Below are positions 26,892 through 35,649 of a stretch of DNA of 64,000 bases, piece by piece. The stretch covers positions 248,001-312,000 of the forward strand of contig NZ_JAMQOJ010000005.1 in the NCBI RefSeq assembly GCF_031626495.1. The letters run 5' to 3'. Position 1 is the stretch's first letter; each line of letters begins with the position of its first letter. Made by a program: the position numbers and the translations under genes. The stretch comes from Natrinema sp031626495. Its GTDB lineage: Archaea; Halobacteriota; Halobacteria; Halobacteriales; Natrialbaceae. The notes under the pieces were generated by a model. It searched no databases, was not told the DNA's origin, and saw nothing but the letters and a program-made list of their open reading frames with translations.

Positions 26892-27785
26892 ATGAACGCG
26901 ATCAGCAAACTCGCTTTCGTCTTCCTCGTCGTGGGTGCAGTGATACTGTGGGGACCAGTATTTGGATTCAGTACGTTCGCCGCCGATCGGGGAATGAATG
27001 TCGAAACCGCGGCGAGCCAGAATGCGTTACTGGGGATCAATGCGACCGATCAAACGGTCCAAGTCGCCGGAAACGATGATAATCCACAGAAGATCGGAAC
27101 GGTTTCCAACAACTTGAACCAAGTCGCGACGGTCTCGATCGAAGTCGTTCATATCCCGAACGGAAGCGATGGAATACTCCAGGCACACCCAGCCGCGACG
27201 AACGTCGACCCTGGCGCTTCGACAGATGCTACCGTTGAATGTGCAGAAGGGACGACTCTCGGCGTAGAAGACGTCCGTTTTCGGGCCGAAGCAGAGGGAT
27301 CGTCGGTACAGATCACAAACGCCACGTTTACCGTCACTATCGATATCCAGTGCGGTAAGGGAAGCGGGCAGATCTCACCGACGAGCTCGGGGCTCAGCGG
27401 GGTTTTCGCGTCTAACCTCACTAATGGAAACTCGAGTCAGCCGCAGACGATCGAGTTCGATCTCACAACGGATCTACCGTCTAACGAGACGGTGACGATT
27501 ACGCTACGAGACGTTCAGAAGAATAACCGGCTTGATTACACCGGCACGACCATCGAGACCACCTCATCGGATTCGGTATCGGGACGAACCGCCGGAAATA
27601 ACGGACACGATTACGAAATCGTATTCGATCCAAACGAAACGATAGCGGGGGGAGAAACAGTTACGATAACCATCAATCAAGTCGACGCATCGGGTTCCCA
27701 AGCTGCGAATTCAGCCCCGTACGATGCTGTGTTCCAGCGCAGCGACAAGTCTGACTCCGAATCCGATACCTTCGACGTCAATTGA
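26892..27785 (+). CDS. Secreted beta-rich protein with DUF1102-like signature
   Basis: The 297-residue protein (ATG 26892; GTG 26886 would add two residues) has a signal sequence (KLAFVFLVVGAVILWGPVFG), followed by FSTFAADRGMNVETAASQNALLG. This matches the AFSxxxADRxxxV signature of the DUF1102 protein encoded at 25381-25893. Two Cys about 40 residues apart (VECAEG and DIQCGKG) could form a disulfide. The C-terminal half (about 165-285) is a second beta domain of Thr/Asn/Asp-rich sequence. Low GC relative to the window. I infer a second fibre or surface component under the adjacent regulator. Confidence 0.75.
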   Translation: MNAISKLAFVFLVVGAVILWGPVFGFSTFAADRGMNVETAASQNALLGINATDQTVQVAGNDDNPQKIGTVSNNLNQVATVSIEVVHIPNGSDGILQAHPAATNVDPGASTDATVECAEGTTLGVEDVRFRAEAEGSSVQITNATFTVTIDIQCGKGSGQISPTSSGLSGVFASNLTNGNSSQPQTIEFDLTTDLPSNETVTITLRDVQKNNRLDYTGTTIETTSSDSVSGRTAGNNGHDYEIVFDPNETIAGGETVTITINQVDASGSQAANSAPYDAVFQRSDKSDSESDTFDVN

Positions 27786-27881
27786 TCGGTGCGACCGTTT
27801 CGGTTTCTCACGCTACTGGCAGCTGTGCGATCCGTCGATCAATGCGAACGCCTTTTTAGCGCCGGCCCCCCACTTCGATGC

Positions 27882-28199
27882 ATGTCGACCGAATCGATCA
27901 GCGACCGACGCGAACACATTCGCTCGGTCAGCGTGACCGCCCTGTCCGCGCTGCTGGGCGTCGCCGCGGCGCTGGCCTCCGCGACCTGGGTCGGGTTGTC
28001 TGAAGCGGCGGCCCAGAACACGCAGGCGCTCGCGTTCGTCCTGGGCGCGATCCTCGTCCAGTATCTGCTCATCAACGCCTCGGGGATCTACGGCGAGGAC
28101 GAGTTCGGAACGAAACACTACCTGTTCGTCGCGTTCATGACGTTCTCGCTGTGGTTCGTCACGTGGGGTATCCTCCTCACCGCGGAGGCGACGGGCTAA
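27882..28199 (+). CDS. EMC6-like membrane protein
   Basis: This 105-residue protein has three hydrophobic helices (VTALSALLGVAAALAS, LAFVLGAILVQYLLI, FVAFMTFSLWFVTWGILL) and an N-terminal charged segment. It resembles the small archaeal EMC6-like membrane proteins commonly encoded just before the ABCE1 gene; a role in membrane-protein insertion is suggested by family only. The stop at 28199 is one base before the ABCE1 start, so both are cotranscribed. Confidence 0.75.
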   Translation: MSTESISDRREHIRSVSVTALSALLGVAAALASATWVGLSEAAAQNTQALAFVLGAILVQYLLINASGIYGEDEFGTKHYLFVAFMTFSLWFVTWGILLTAEATG

Positions 28200-28200
28200 C

Positions 28201-30015
28201 ATGGCCGACGACAGCATCGCCGTCGTAGATCTAGACCGGTGTCAGCCCGACCGGTGTAGCTACGAGTGTAAGAACTACTGCCCGCCCAATCGCACGGGCA
28301 AGGAGTGTATCACACTCCGCGGCGAGGAGGCCGACGAGGGCCAGCCCGAACAGATCCACATCTCCGAGGAGATCTGTCTGGGAGAGACCTGCGGGATCTG
28401 CGTCGAGAAGTGTCCGTTCGACGCCATCGAGATCATCAACCTCCCGCAGGAACTCCAGGACGAACCCGCCCACCGCTACGGCGAGAACGCCTTCTCGCTG
28501 TACGGACTGCCCGCACCGCAGGAGGGGCAGGTGACCGGCATCCTCGGCCCCAACGGGATCGGGAAGACGACCGCAGTCCGCATCCTCGCGGGCGAACTCG
28601 AGCCCAACCTCGGCCGCTACGACGAATCCCCGGGCTGGGACGAGGTCCTGGAAGCGTACCGCGGGACGGAACTCCAGGATTACATCGCGGACGTACGCGA
28701 CGGCGACGTCACGATCGCGCGCAAGCCCCAGTACGTCGACCAGATTCCGAACAGCTTCGACGGCAATACTCGAGAGCTGCTCGAGCGGACGAACGAGCGT
28801 GGAGCATTGGACGAACTGGTCGAGCGGCTCTCGATCGGCCCCGTGATGGAGCAGTCGATCGACGACCTCTCGGGCGGCGAGCTCCAGCGGGTGGCCATCG
28901 CGGCCACGCTGGCCCGCGACACGGACTTCTACTTCCTAGACGAGATCACGCCGTATCTGGACATCGGCCAGCGCGTGACGGCGGCGCGGCTGATCCGCGA
29001 ACTCGCCGAAGAGGAGAACAAGTCGATGCTCGTCATCGAACACGACCTCGCGATCCTGGACCTGCTCGCCGACACGCTCCACGTCGCCTACGGTGAGCCG
29101 GGCGCGTACGGCGTCATCACGTCGCCGAAATCGGTCCGCAACGGAATCAACGAGTACCTCTCGGGGTATCTCGACAACGAGAACATGCGGATCCGGCCGA
29201 ACCCGATCGAGTTCGAGGAACACGCGCCCCGGAGCGTGACCCGCGCCGATACCCTCGTCGAGTACCCCGACCTCACCAAGAGCTACGGCGACGGCGAGTT
29301 CTCCCTCGAGGTCGAGGGCGGCGAGATCCGCGAGAACGAGGTGCTCGGGGTCGTCGGCCCCAACGGGATCGGGAAGTCGACGTTCGCCAAACTGTTGACC
29401 GGTAACCTCGAGCCCACCGAGGGCGATGCCGATCTCGATCTAGACATCTCCTACAAGCCCCAGTACGTCACCATCGACCAGCACATGCGGGTCGACGCCT
29501 TCCTCTCGTCGATCACCGACCAGTTCGGCTCGTCGTACTGGAACACGGAGATCGCGGGGCCGCTCCAGCTCGAGCGGATCATGGAACAGAACCTCTCGGA
29601 TCTCTCCGGCGGGGAGCGCCAGCGGGTCGCCATCGCGGCCTGCCTCTCCGATTCGGCCGACCTCTACCTGCTCGACGAGCCCTCCGCGCATCTGGACGTC
29701 GAACAGCGAGTGCAGGCCACGAAGGCGATCCGGCGCTACGCCGAACAGCAGGACGCCACCGTGCTGGTCATCGACCACGACATCTACATGATGGACCTGC
29801 TCGCCGACCGGCTGATGGTCTTCGACGGCGAACCCGCGGTTCACGGCCGCGCCGGCCAACCGCAGCCGATGCGCGACGGGATGAACGAGTTCCTCGCGAA
29901 CCTCGAGGTCACGTTCCGCCGGGACGAGCGCACCTCGCGCCCGCGGATCAACAAGCCCGAGTCGCAGCTGGATCGCCAGCAGAAAAGCGAGGGCGAGTAC
30001 TACTACGCGCCGTAG
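28201..30015 (+). CDS. rli1: Ribosome recycling ATPase ABCE1/Rli1
   Basis: ABCE1 splits the 70S ribosome after termination and acts in initiation. The N-terminal 80 residues bind two [4Fe-4S] clusters (CQPDRCSYECKNYC, then CLGETCGICVEKCPFDAIEI). Two ABC domains follow. The first has Walker A GPNGIGKTT (near residue 119) and signature LSGGELQR. The second has GPNGIGKST (near residue 386) and LSGGERQR. Each has an acidic Walker B (FLDEITPYLD; LLDEPSAHLD) with the catalytic Glu. Length 604 is normal. The upstream EMC6-like gene is transcriptionally coupled. Confidence 0.97.
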   Translation: MADDSIAVVDLDRCQPDRCSYECKNYCPPNRTGKECITLRGEEADEGQPEQIHISEEICLGETCGICVEKCPFDAIEIINLPQELQDEPAHRYGENAFSLYGLPAPQEGQVTGILGPNGIGKTTAVRILAGELEPNLGRYDESPGWDEVLEAYRGTELQDYIADVRDGDVTIARKPQYVDQIPNSFDGNTRELLERTNERGALDELVERLSIGPVMEQSIDDLSGGELQRVAIAATLARDTDFYFLDEITPYLDIGQRVTAARLIRELAEEENKSMLVIEHDLAILDLLADTLHVAYGEPGAYGVITSPKSVRNGINEYLSGYLDNENMRIRPNPIEFEEHAPRSVTRADTLVEYPDLTKSYGDGEFSLEVEGGEIRENEVLGVVGPNGIGKSTFAKLLTGNLEPTEGDADLDLDISYKPQYVTIDQHMRVDAFLSSITDQFGSSYWNTEIAGPLQLERIMEQNLSDLSGGERQRVAIAACLSDSADLYLLDEPSAHLDVEQRVQATKAIRRYAEQQDATVLVIDHDIYMMDLLADRLMVFDGEPAVHGRAGQPQPMRDGMNEFLANLEVTFRRDERTSRPRINKPESQLDRQQKSEGEYYYAP

Positions 30016-30052
30016 ACGGTCGGTTCTCGGCGGTTGCTGTCGCGGACGGAAA

Positions 30053-30574
30053 TTAGCCCATCAGCCGCTGACAGCTCCCACAGAGGTTCTCCTCTTTGAT
30101 GTCGACCTCGCGGACCGTCGGCGAGAAGTTCATCACGCAGCGGTTGTTGTCGCAGTGCTCGAGGCCGTAGGTATGGCCGATCTCGTGGACGATCTCCTTG
30201 CGGACGCGGTCCTCGAAGATGTCGGCGGCGCTCTGATTCGAGAAACCGCCGTCGCTCGAGGTCTGGAGCCGGTAGGTCGAGACGACGCTCCCGCTGCCGT
30301 CGAGGTAGGCCAGCCCGAAGACGTAGTTGCGCCGCCGATAGAAGAGGTCGTGGGGAGTGATGGCGATGTTCTTCTCGCCGCGGCCGACGCGCTCGGCGAG
30401 TTGGATGAACGTTTCGGCGGAGTACTGGTTTCGGTCGGAGTCGTAGGCTCCGTTGGGGACCGACTGCGAGTCGTTGACCGACACGTCGCAGTCGTAGACC
30501 GATCGCAACGCGGTGGAGGCCGCCCGCTTGACCTCCGCGGGGACGTTGCCGACCGGCACGATATCGACGAGCAT
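30053..30574 (-). CDS. amzA: Archaemetzincin zinc protease
   Basis: The 173-residue enzyme is a minimal metzincin protease. It has the zinc site HEIGHTYGLEHC near residue 126 (three His and the catalytic Glu), followed by the archaemetzincin-specific cysteines (NNRCVMNF and LCGSCQRLM) that bind a second zinc. The start at 30574 (MLVDIVPVGNVP) matches the family; an ATG-equivalent 16 codons upstream lies in the promoter of the divergent UPF0146 gene. Natural substrate is unknown. Confidence 0.9.
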   Translation of the reverse strand: MLVDIVPVGNVPAEVKRAASTALRSVYDCDVSVNDSQSVPNGAYDSDRNQYSAETFIQLAERVGRGEKNIAITPHDLFYRRRNYVFGLAYLDGSGSVVSTYRLQTSSDGGFSNQSAADIFEDRVRKEIVHEIGHTYGLEHCDNNRCVMNFSPTVREVDIKEENLCGSCQRLMG

Positions 30575-30613
30575 GGAAAGTGGTATGGCCGCGGGCGGCA
30601 TAAACGTCCCGCC

Positions 30614-31015
30614 GTGGGCCACTCTCCCAGGGATTTCGGGTCGCTACTCGAGTACCTCGCCGGGTACGAGCGCGTCGTCGAGGTCGGCATCGGTCGCCGA
30701 ACCGAGACGGCTCGAGCGCTGGCGGACCGCGGCGTCTCGGTCACCGCGACGGACGTCCACGAGCGCGCGGTTCCCGACGGCGTGACCTTCGTGCGCGACG
30801 ACGTCGTCGACCCCGACCCGACGGTCTACGCGGGCGCAGACGCAGTGTACGCGCGGAACCTGCCGCCCGAACTCCATCGACCGGCGCTCGAGGCGGCTCG
30901 CGACGCCGGTGCCGACTTCCTGTTTACGACGCTCGGCGGCGACCAGCCGGCGGTGCCGGTCGAGCGCAAACCGATCGCGGAGGGAACGCTGTATCTGGCT
31001 CGAGCGCTCCGATAG
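30614..31015 (+). CDS. UPF0146 family protein (Rossmann-like, methyltransferase-related)
   Basis: This 133-residue protein starts at a GTG (30614) and keeps a short nucleotide- or SAM-binding fold: VVEVGIGRRTETARAL, TATDVHERAVPDGV, then VYARNLPPELHRPALEAA. It ends in a conserved KPIAEGTLYLAR segment. It matches UPF0146, a small archaeal family without established activity. It is divergent from amzA, with 39 bases between them. Confidence 0.8.
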   Translation: MGHSPRDFGSLLEYLAGYERVVEVGIGRRTETARALADRGVSVTATDVHERAVPDGVTFVRDDVVDPDPTVYAGADAVYARNLPPELHRPALEAARDAGADFLFTTLGGDQPAVPVERKPIAEGTLYLARALR

Positions 31016-31099
31016 CGAAGGCGGTCGAGCGGGACCGCCAGCCTCCCCGTTGAGCCTGCCGGGTAGGGGTATACGACCGTCGCGCTGGTGGTAGTCGAT

Positions 31100-31309
31100 A
31101 TGGGACTGAGCGCCCGCAATCGACTCGAGGGGACCGTCCGATCGATCGAGACAGAAGGGATCATGGCGGAAGTCGCAATCGAGACGGAGGGAGGACAAAC
31201 CGTGACGGCGGTAATAACGAGCGATTCGGTGGATCGCCTCGGGATCGGGGAGGGGGACGAGGTCAACGCCGTGGTCAAGGCGACCGAGGTGATGGTGGAG
31301 AACGCGTAG
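31100..31309 (+). CDS. TOBE-domain (molbindin-like) protein
   Basis: The 69-residue protein is a single TOBE domain (LSARNRLEGTVRSIETEGIM, then GEGDEVNAVVKATEVMV), the fold that binds molybdate or tungstate in molbindins and ModE. The ATG at 31100 follows a GGTATACG box about 25 bases upstream. No molybdate transporter or cofactor genes adjoin, so it may be a storage or binding protein. Confidence 0.82.
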   Translation: MGLSARNRLEGTVRSIETEGIMAEVAIETEGGQTVTAVITSDSVDRLGIGEGDEVNAVVKATEVMVENA

Positions 31310-31376
31310 CCGATCCACCCGCGCGGCGGCGAGCGAATCCGACCGCCTTTATTCCCGCCGTCCCGTCTGGACGAGC

Positions 31377-32258
31377 ATGAACGCAGACGCTGTCGTCTTG
31401 GATATCGACGGGGTACTCGTCGACGTCGCCGACTCCTACCGGCGGGCGATCGTCGAATCCGTCGAATCGGTGTACGACCGGACGATCCGCAAGGACGATA
31501 TTCAGCAGTTCAAGGACGCGGGCGGGTTCAACAACGACTGGGAACTAACGTACGCCGCCGCGCTCTACGTGCTGGCGACCGAGGAGGGGTACGACCGGTC
31601 GCTCGAGGACTTCACCGACGCGATCGCCGCCGCGGGCGGTGGCCTCGAGGCGGCCGAGGCCGTCGTTCGCGAGGCCATCGGCGCGCGGGCGACCCAGCGC
31701 GTGACCGAGCGGTGGGACCGCGAGCGCCTGCGCGACGTCTTCCAGCAGCTGTATCTCGGCGACGAACTCTATCGCGGCCTCGAGGGCGGGGAGCCCGACC
31801 TCGAGCGCGAGACGCCGGGGTTCATCCACGACGAACCGGTGTTGCTCGAGTCCGAAGCGCGGGATCGGCTGCTCGAGAGCTACGACGTGGGGGTCCTGAC
31901 CGGGCGGCCGGCGGCCGAAGCCGAGATCGCCCTCGATCGCGTGGGGCTCGACGACGCGATACCGGCCGATCGACGCTTCACGATGGACGACTGGGAGGAG
32001 GGCAAACCCCACCCGCGGGCGCTGACGACGCTCGCGGAGCGGTTCGACGCCGGCGCAGTCGCCTTCATCGGTGACACGTTAGACGACGTTCGAACGGCGG
32101 TCAACGCGAGCGAGGCCGATCCGGACCGCGAGTACAGCGGCGTCGGCGTCCTGACCGGCGGGCTGACCGGCGAGGAGGGGCGACGGAAATACGAAGACGC
32201 GGGCGCTGCAGCGGTCTTGGAATCGGTCAACGCGATTCCAGACTGGCTCGAGTCGTAG
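31377..32258 (+). CDS. HAD-superfamily hydrolase (TIGR01548-like)
   Basis: The 293-residue protein has all HAD motifs: nucleophile Asp in VVLDIDGVLVD, motif II Thr in GVLTGRP, the lysine in DWEEGKPHP, and the motif IV aspartates in FIGDTLDDVRTA. A helical cap of about 120 residues lies between motifs I and II. It matches the archaeal/cyanobacterial TIGR01548 group sometimes linked to histidinol-phosphate metabolism; no his gene is adjacent. Substrate unknown. Confidence 0.85.
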   Translation: MNADAVVLDIDGVLVDVADSYRRAIVESVESVYDRTIRKDDIQQFKDAGGFNNDWELTYAAALYVLATEEGYDRSLEDFTDAIAAAGGGLEAAEAVVREAIGARATQRVTERWDRERLRDVFQQLYLGDELYRGLEGGEPDLERETPGFIHDEPVLLESEARDRLLESYDVGVLTGRPAAEAEIALDRVGLDDAIPADRRFTMDDWEEGKPHPRALTTLAERFDAGAVAFIGDTLDDVRTAVNASEADPDREYSGVGVLTGGLTGEEGRRKYEDAGAAAVLESVNAIPDWLES

Positions 32259-32266
32259 ACGAGCGG

Positions 32267-32719
32267 TCAGTCGGCTTGGTCGTCGGGGAGGCGGACGAAC
32301 GTGAGCCAGAAGTCCTCGAACGAACGACCGAGTTCGATGAATTCGTCCGGTTCGACCGGCTTTTGAATGTAAGCGTTCGCGTGAAGATCGTACGAGCGAG
32401 CGATGTCCTCCTCCGAAGCGGAGCTCGTCATGACGATGACCGGGATCGATCGCAGCACGGGTTCGGACTTGAGTTCCGAGAGGACGTCGGCGCCGCTGAC
32501 GCCGGGCAGTTGGAAGTCGAGCAGGATCATGTCCGGCCGCGGGCTATCCGCGTGATCGTTCCGCTGGTGAACGAAGTCGAGCGCGGACTCGCCGTCGGTG
32601 ACGGAGTGGACGTCGCAGGCGATGGCGGCGTCTTCGAACGACTCGGAGAACAGGCGCGCATCACCCGGGTTCGGCTCGACCAACAGGACGATGATGGCGT
32701 CCTCGATCGGCGGAGGCAT
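32267..32719 (-). CDS. Single-domain response regulator (Rcp1-like)
   Basis: This 150-residue receiver domain has the phospho-acceptor Asp in MILLDFQLPG near residue 64, Thr/Ser in VIVMTSSASEED, and the lysine in YIQKPVEPDEF. The acidic pocket is partly altered (VEPNPGDARLF, Glu plus Asp rather than Asp-Asp). There is no output domain. It resembles Rcp1-type regulators that pair with phytochrome-like kinases and are common as orphans in haloarchaea. No kinase is adjacent. Confidence 0.88.
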   Translation of the reverse strand: MPPPIEDAIIVLLVEPNPGDARLFSESFEDAAIACDVHSVTDGESALDFVHQRNDHADSPRPDMILLDFQLPGVSGADVLSELKSEPVLRSIPVIVMTSSASEEDIARSYDLHANAYIQKPVEPDEFIELGRSFEDFWLTFVRLPDDQAD

Positions 32720-32843
32720 ACCTCCGTTTAGCGGCGAGATTAAAAGAGTTGCACGGTAATTCCGGTCGAGAGCGGCCGCGTGTTCGACGAGGGCAGTTAT
32801 CGGAGCCGGTCCGGACAGCAGATTTGAGGCCGAACGGTCGTCG

Positions 32844-33377
32844 TTACGCGGCCGGCTCGTCCAGTCGGCGACAGGAGTCGAACCGATCGTCGGTCAGGTA
32901 GACTGCCCCGTCGCGGACGGCGACCGCGATCGACTCGAGCGCGTCGCCCCGACACGGGCCGGCCGTACAGACGCCGTCGTCACACTCGAATCGCGCACCG
33001 TGTTCGTGACAGACCAGTTGGTCGTCGCGAACGATCGCGCCGGGGCCGGGATCGAGCCGCACCTCGGGCTTGTGCGGACAGGAGTTTCGCCACGCGGAGA
33101 CCGCCTCGCCCTCGCGCCGGAGGATCAGTTCCGTTCCCCGATTGCCGGCACGGGCCTCGCATCGGAGCGTCCCGTCGGTCGGCACGTCCGCGAGCGGGGC
33201 GATACGGCGAGGGTCCCCGGTGGCTTCCGCGCGGTGATCGTCGCCGTCCTCCGTGCTGCCGTCGACGCTGAATCGAAAGGTCGCGTCGCCGGTCGACACG
33301 TCCCCCTCGTTCCCGTAGACGGTAACGGACGTCGCGTCGTCGTCACCCTCGAGCGTCACGCGAACGGAATCGGTCAT
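32844..33377 (-). CDS. Rieske [2Fe-2S] ferredoxin-like protein
   Basis: The 177-residue protein carries the cluster motif in its second half: SCPHKPEVRLD and LVCHEHGARFECDDG (two Cys, two His). The first 80 residues are an acidic beta-type domain. It lacks transmembrane helices and a catalytic domain, so it is probably a soluble electron-transfer protein. Two further Cys after the cluster (GVCTAGPCRGD) are typical of haloarchaeal relatives. ATG at 33377. Confidence 0.85.
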   Translation of the reverse strand: MTDSVRVTLEGDDDATSVTVYGNEGDVSTGDATFRFSVDGSTEDGDDHRAEATGDPRRIAPLADVPTDGTLRCEARAGNRGTELILRREGEAVSAWRNSCPHKPEVRLDPGPGAIVRDDQLVCHEHGARFECDDGVCTAGPCRGDALESIAVAVRDGAVYLTDDRFDSCRRLDEPAA

Positions 33378-33532
33378 ACCCGCTATTTTCGGCCAGCCTA
33401 AAAGTATGTTCCGAACCGACACCGTTCGGCTCGGACCGCGTCCGATCGGGCGGAGCCGCACGCTCGACCGGCGCGTTCGACCAGTGAGAAAACGACGGTA
33501 CGCCTATAGGGGAGCCCGAAGAACGGACGAAT

Positions 33533-33775
33533 ATGGACGACACAGACGTGACCGTCGACGTCGAGGTCGAGGTCGAAGTGGACTCGAGCGAACTCGAGAT
33601 CGAGGTCGGAGACGAGCGGGAGTTCGAGGGCGAACTCGAGGCGGACGGCCTGACCATCGAAGTCGAGGCAGAGGTGGCGGTCGAAGGCGAAACGGAGGGT
33701 GAAGAAGACGAAGCCGAAGAAGAACCGACGGCCGAGACCGACGAGGGCGAGGAGTCCGACGCCGACGAGGAGTAA
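33533..33775 (+). CDS. Extremely acidic small protein, unknown function
   Basis: The 80-residue product alternates Val and Glu/Asp in beta-strand fashion (DVTVDVEVEVEVDSSELEIE) and ends in a Glu/Asp-rich tail. There is no Cys, Trp or basic cluster. A CCTATAG box about 27 bases before the ATG suggests a leaderless promoter. Codon use fits the genome. It may be a repeated beta-hairpin protein or a charge-rich spacer; I recognise no family. The low complexity leaves some doubt that it is translated. Confidence 0.55.
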   Translation: MDDTDVTVDVEVEVEVDSSELEIEVGDEREFEGELEADGLTIEVEAEVAVEGETEGEEDEAEEEPTAETDEGEESDADEE

Positions 33776-33863
33776 TCCGCGGTTCCGCGGGACTCCCCGG
33801 ACGGAGACGTCGTTTTTCGCGCGTGTCGAAAGACGCTATGTGCTGGCACCGCAAGGCGAGGGT

Positions 33864-35522
33864 ATGAGCTGGACGGTTATGCCGACGTTCGACGAGTACG
33901 AGGCGGCCCGCGAGGAGTTCGCCTGGGACCTCCCCGACGAGTACAACCCGGCCGTCGACTTTCTGCGAAAACACGAGGACACGAGTCGAACGGCACTGCG
34001 GTACGAGGACCCCGAGACGGGCCTCGAGACGTACTCCTTCGACGACCTCGACGAGCGGTCGGACCGCCTTGCGGCCGCGCTGGCCGACCTCGGCGTCGCG
34101 GCCGGCGACCGCGTGGGCGTCGTCGTCCCGCAGAAGCCACAGAACCCGCTGACTCACCTCGCCAACTGGAAGCTGGGGGCGGTGTCGGTGCCGCTGACGG
34201 TACTGTTCGGCCGCGACGCATTACAGTACCGGCTCGAGGACAGCGAGGCGAAAGCCGTCGTCGTCGACCCGAGCGTCCGCGAGACGGTCGACGAGATCCG
34301 CGACGAGTGTCCCGCGCTCGAGGCCGTGATCGAACTCGGCGACGGCGAGTCGGTCGAGGGCGAGGCTCACGCGTTCGACGACCTCGTGGCCGCCCACGAG
34401 CCCGGTATCGAACTCTACGACTCGACGCCGGCGACGCCGACGGCGATCATGTACACGAGCGGGTCGACGGGGCCGCCGAAGGGTGTGCGTCACAGTCACG
34501 CACTCTGGCTCGGGCGGGCCGCCGCGGCGTACAACTACTTCGACCAGGGGCTCGCGGAGGGCGAGGCCACGCTGTGGACCCCGGCCGACTGGGCCTGGGG
34601 CGCGGCGCTGGGCGGAACGCTGTTCGCGGCGTGGCACCACGGCTGTACGATCGTCGGCTGGCCTCGCGACGGGTTCGACCCCGCCGAGGCCTACGAGCTC
34701 ATGGAGCGCCACGACGTAAACAAGGCGTTCATGCCCCCGACCGCGCTCCGGATGCTAATGGGCGTCGACGATCCGGAAGGGCGGTACGATCTCTCGCTCG
34801 AGACGTTCGGCTCGGCCGGCGAACCGCTCACCTCGGAAGTCGTCGACTGGGTCGAGTCGACGTTCGAGGACGTCGCGATCAACGAGTTCTACGGCCAGAC
34901 CGAGCTCAACCTCGTCGTCGGCAACTCCGAAACCTGGTTCGACACGCGCCCGGGCAGCATGGGGAAACCGTTCCCCGGCTACGAGATCGCCGTGCTCGAT
35001 CCGGACACACACGAGCGGCTCGATCGCGGCGAGGTCGGCGAACTCGCCGTCAAGCCGGGCGATCGCCGGGTCTTCTTCGACGAGTACCACAGGCTGCCGG
35101 AGAAGACCGCGAACAAGCGAACCGAGGACGGCTGGTTCCTGACGGACGACCTCGTCGAGCGCGACGAGGACGGCTACCTCTGGTTCGTCTCGCGGGCCGA
35201 CGACGTGATCCTCACCAGCGGCTACCGCGTGGGGCCGATGGAGGTCGAGGACGCGATCCTGACCCACGAGGCCGCCGAGCAGGCCGGCGTCGTCGGCGTC
35301 CCCGACGAGACCCGCGGCGAGGCGATCAAGGCGTTCGTCGAACCCGCAACCGACGAGTACGCTCCCGACGAACTCCGCGAGGAGATCCGCGAACTGGTCC
35401 GCGACCGACTGGCCGAGTACGAGTATCCCCAGCACATCGAGTTCGTGGAGAGGCTGCCGACTACGACGACCGGCAAGATACAGCGCCGATCCCTACGTGA
35501 CGACGAGGACGACGAGACGTAG
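33864..35522 (+). CDS. Medium-chain acyl-CoA synthetase (ACSM-like)
   Basis: This is an AMP-forming acyl-CoA ligase of 552 residues (ATG 33864; ATG 33879 is also possible). Motifs are YTSGSTGPPKGVRHSH near residue 202, WTPADWAWGAALGG (typical of the acetyl/medium-chain branch), FYGQTELN, TEDGWFLTDDLVERDEDGYL, and the catalytic-lysine motif TTTGKIQRRSLR at the C-terminus. The ADDVILTSGYRVGP hinge matches acetoacetyl/medium-chain enzymes. No beta-oxidation genes are beside it. Confidence 0.9.
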   Translation: MSWTVMPTFDEYEAAREEFAWDLPDEYNPAVDFLRKHEDTSRTALRYEDPETGLETYSFDDLDERSDRLAAALADLGVAAGDRVGVVVPQKPQNPLTHLANWKLGAVSVPLTVLFGRDALQYRLEDSEAKAVVVDPSVRETVDEIRDECPALEAVIELGDGESVEGEAHAFDDLVAAHEPGIELYDSTPATPTAIMYTSGSTGPPKGVRHSHALWLGRAAAAYNYFDQGLAEGEATLWTPADWAWGAALGGTLFAAWHHGCTIVGWPRDGFDPAEAYELMERHDVNKAFMPPTALRMLMGVDDPEGRYDLSLETFGSAGEPLTSEVVDWVESTFEDVAINEFYGQTELNLVVGNSETWFDTRPGSMGKPFPGYEIAVLDPDTHERLDRGEVGELAVKPGDRRVFFDEYHRLPEKTANKRTEDGWFLTDDLVERDEDGYLWFVSRADDVILTSGYRVGPMEVEDAILTHEAAEQAGVVGVPDETRGEAIKAFVEPATDEYAPDELREEIRELVRDRLAEYEYPQHIEFVERLPTTTTGKIQRRSLRDDEDDET

Positions 35523-35649
35523 CCCGTCCGTCCACGAGCGGCCGTCGTCCCTCCGGCGCCGCCGCATGGCGCTCGCTCGTCCCCCGAACCGATCCGAATC
35601 GACGAGAGTCAGAGACGGTTTTATTGTTCCTGGTTCTGAACGTCGAGCC

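Noticed and set aside
28201..28450. Possible ferredoxin domain as a separate gene
   Set aside because: The Cys motifs belong to the N-terminal iron-sulfur domain of ABCE1 and are in frame with the ATPase.
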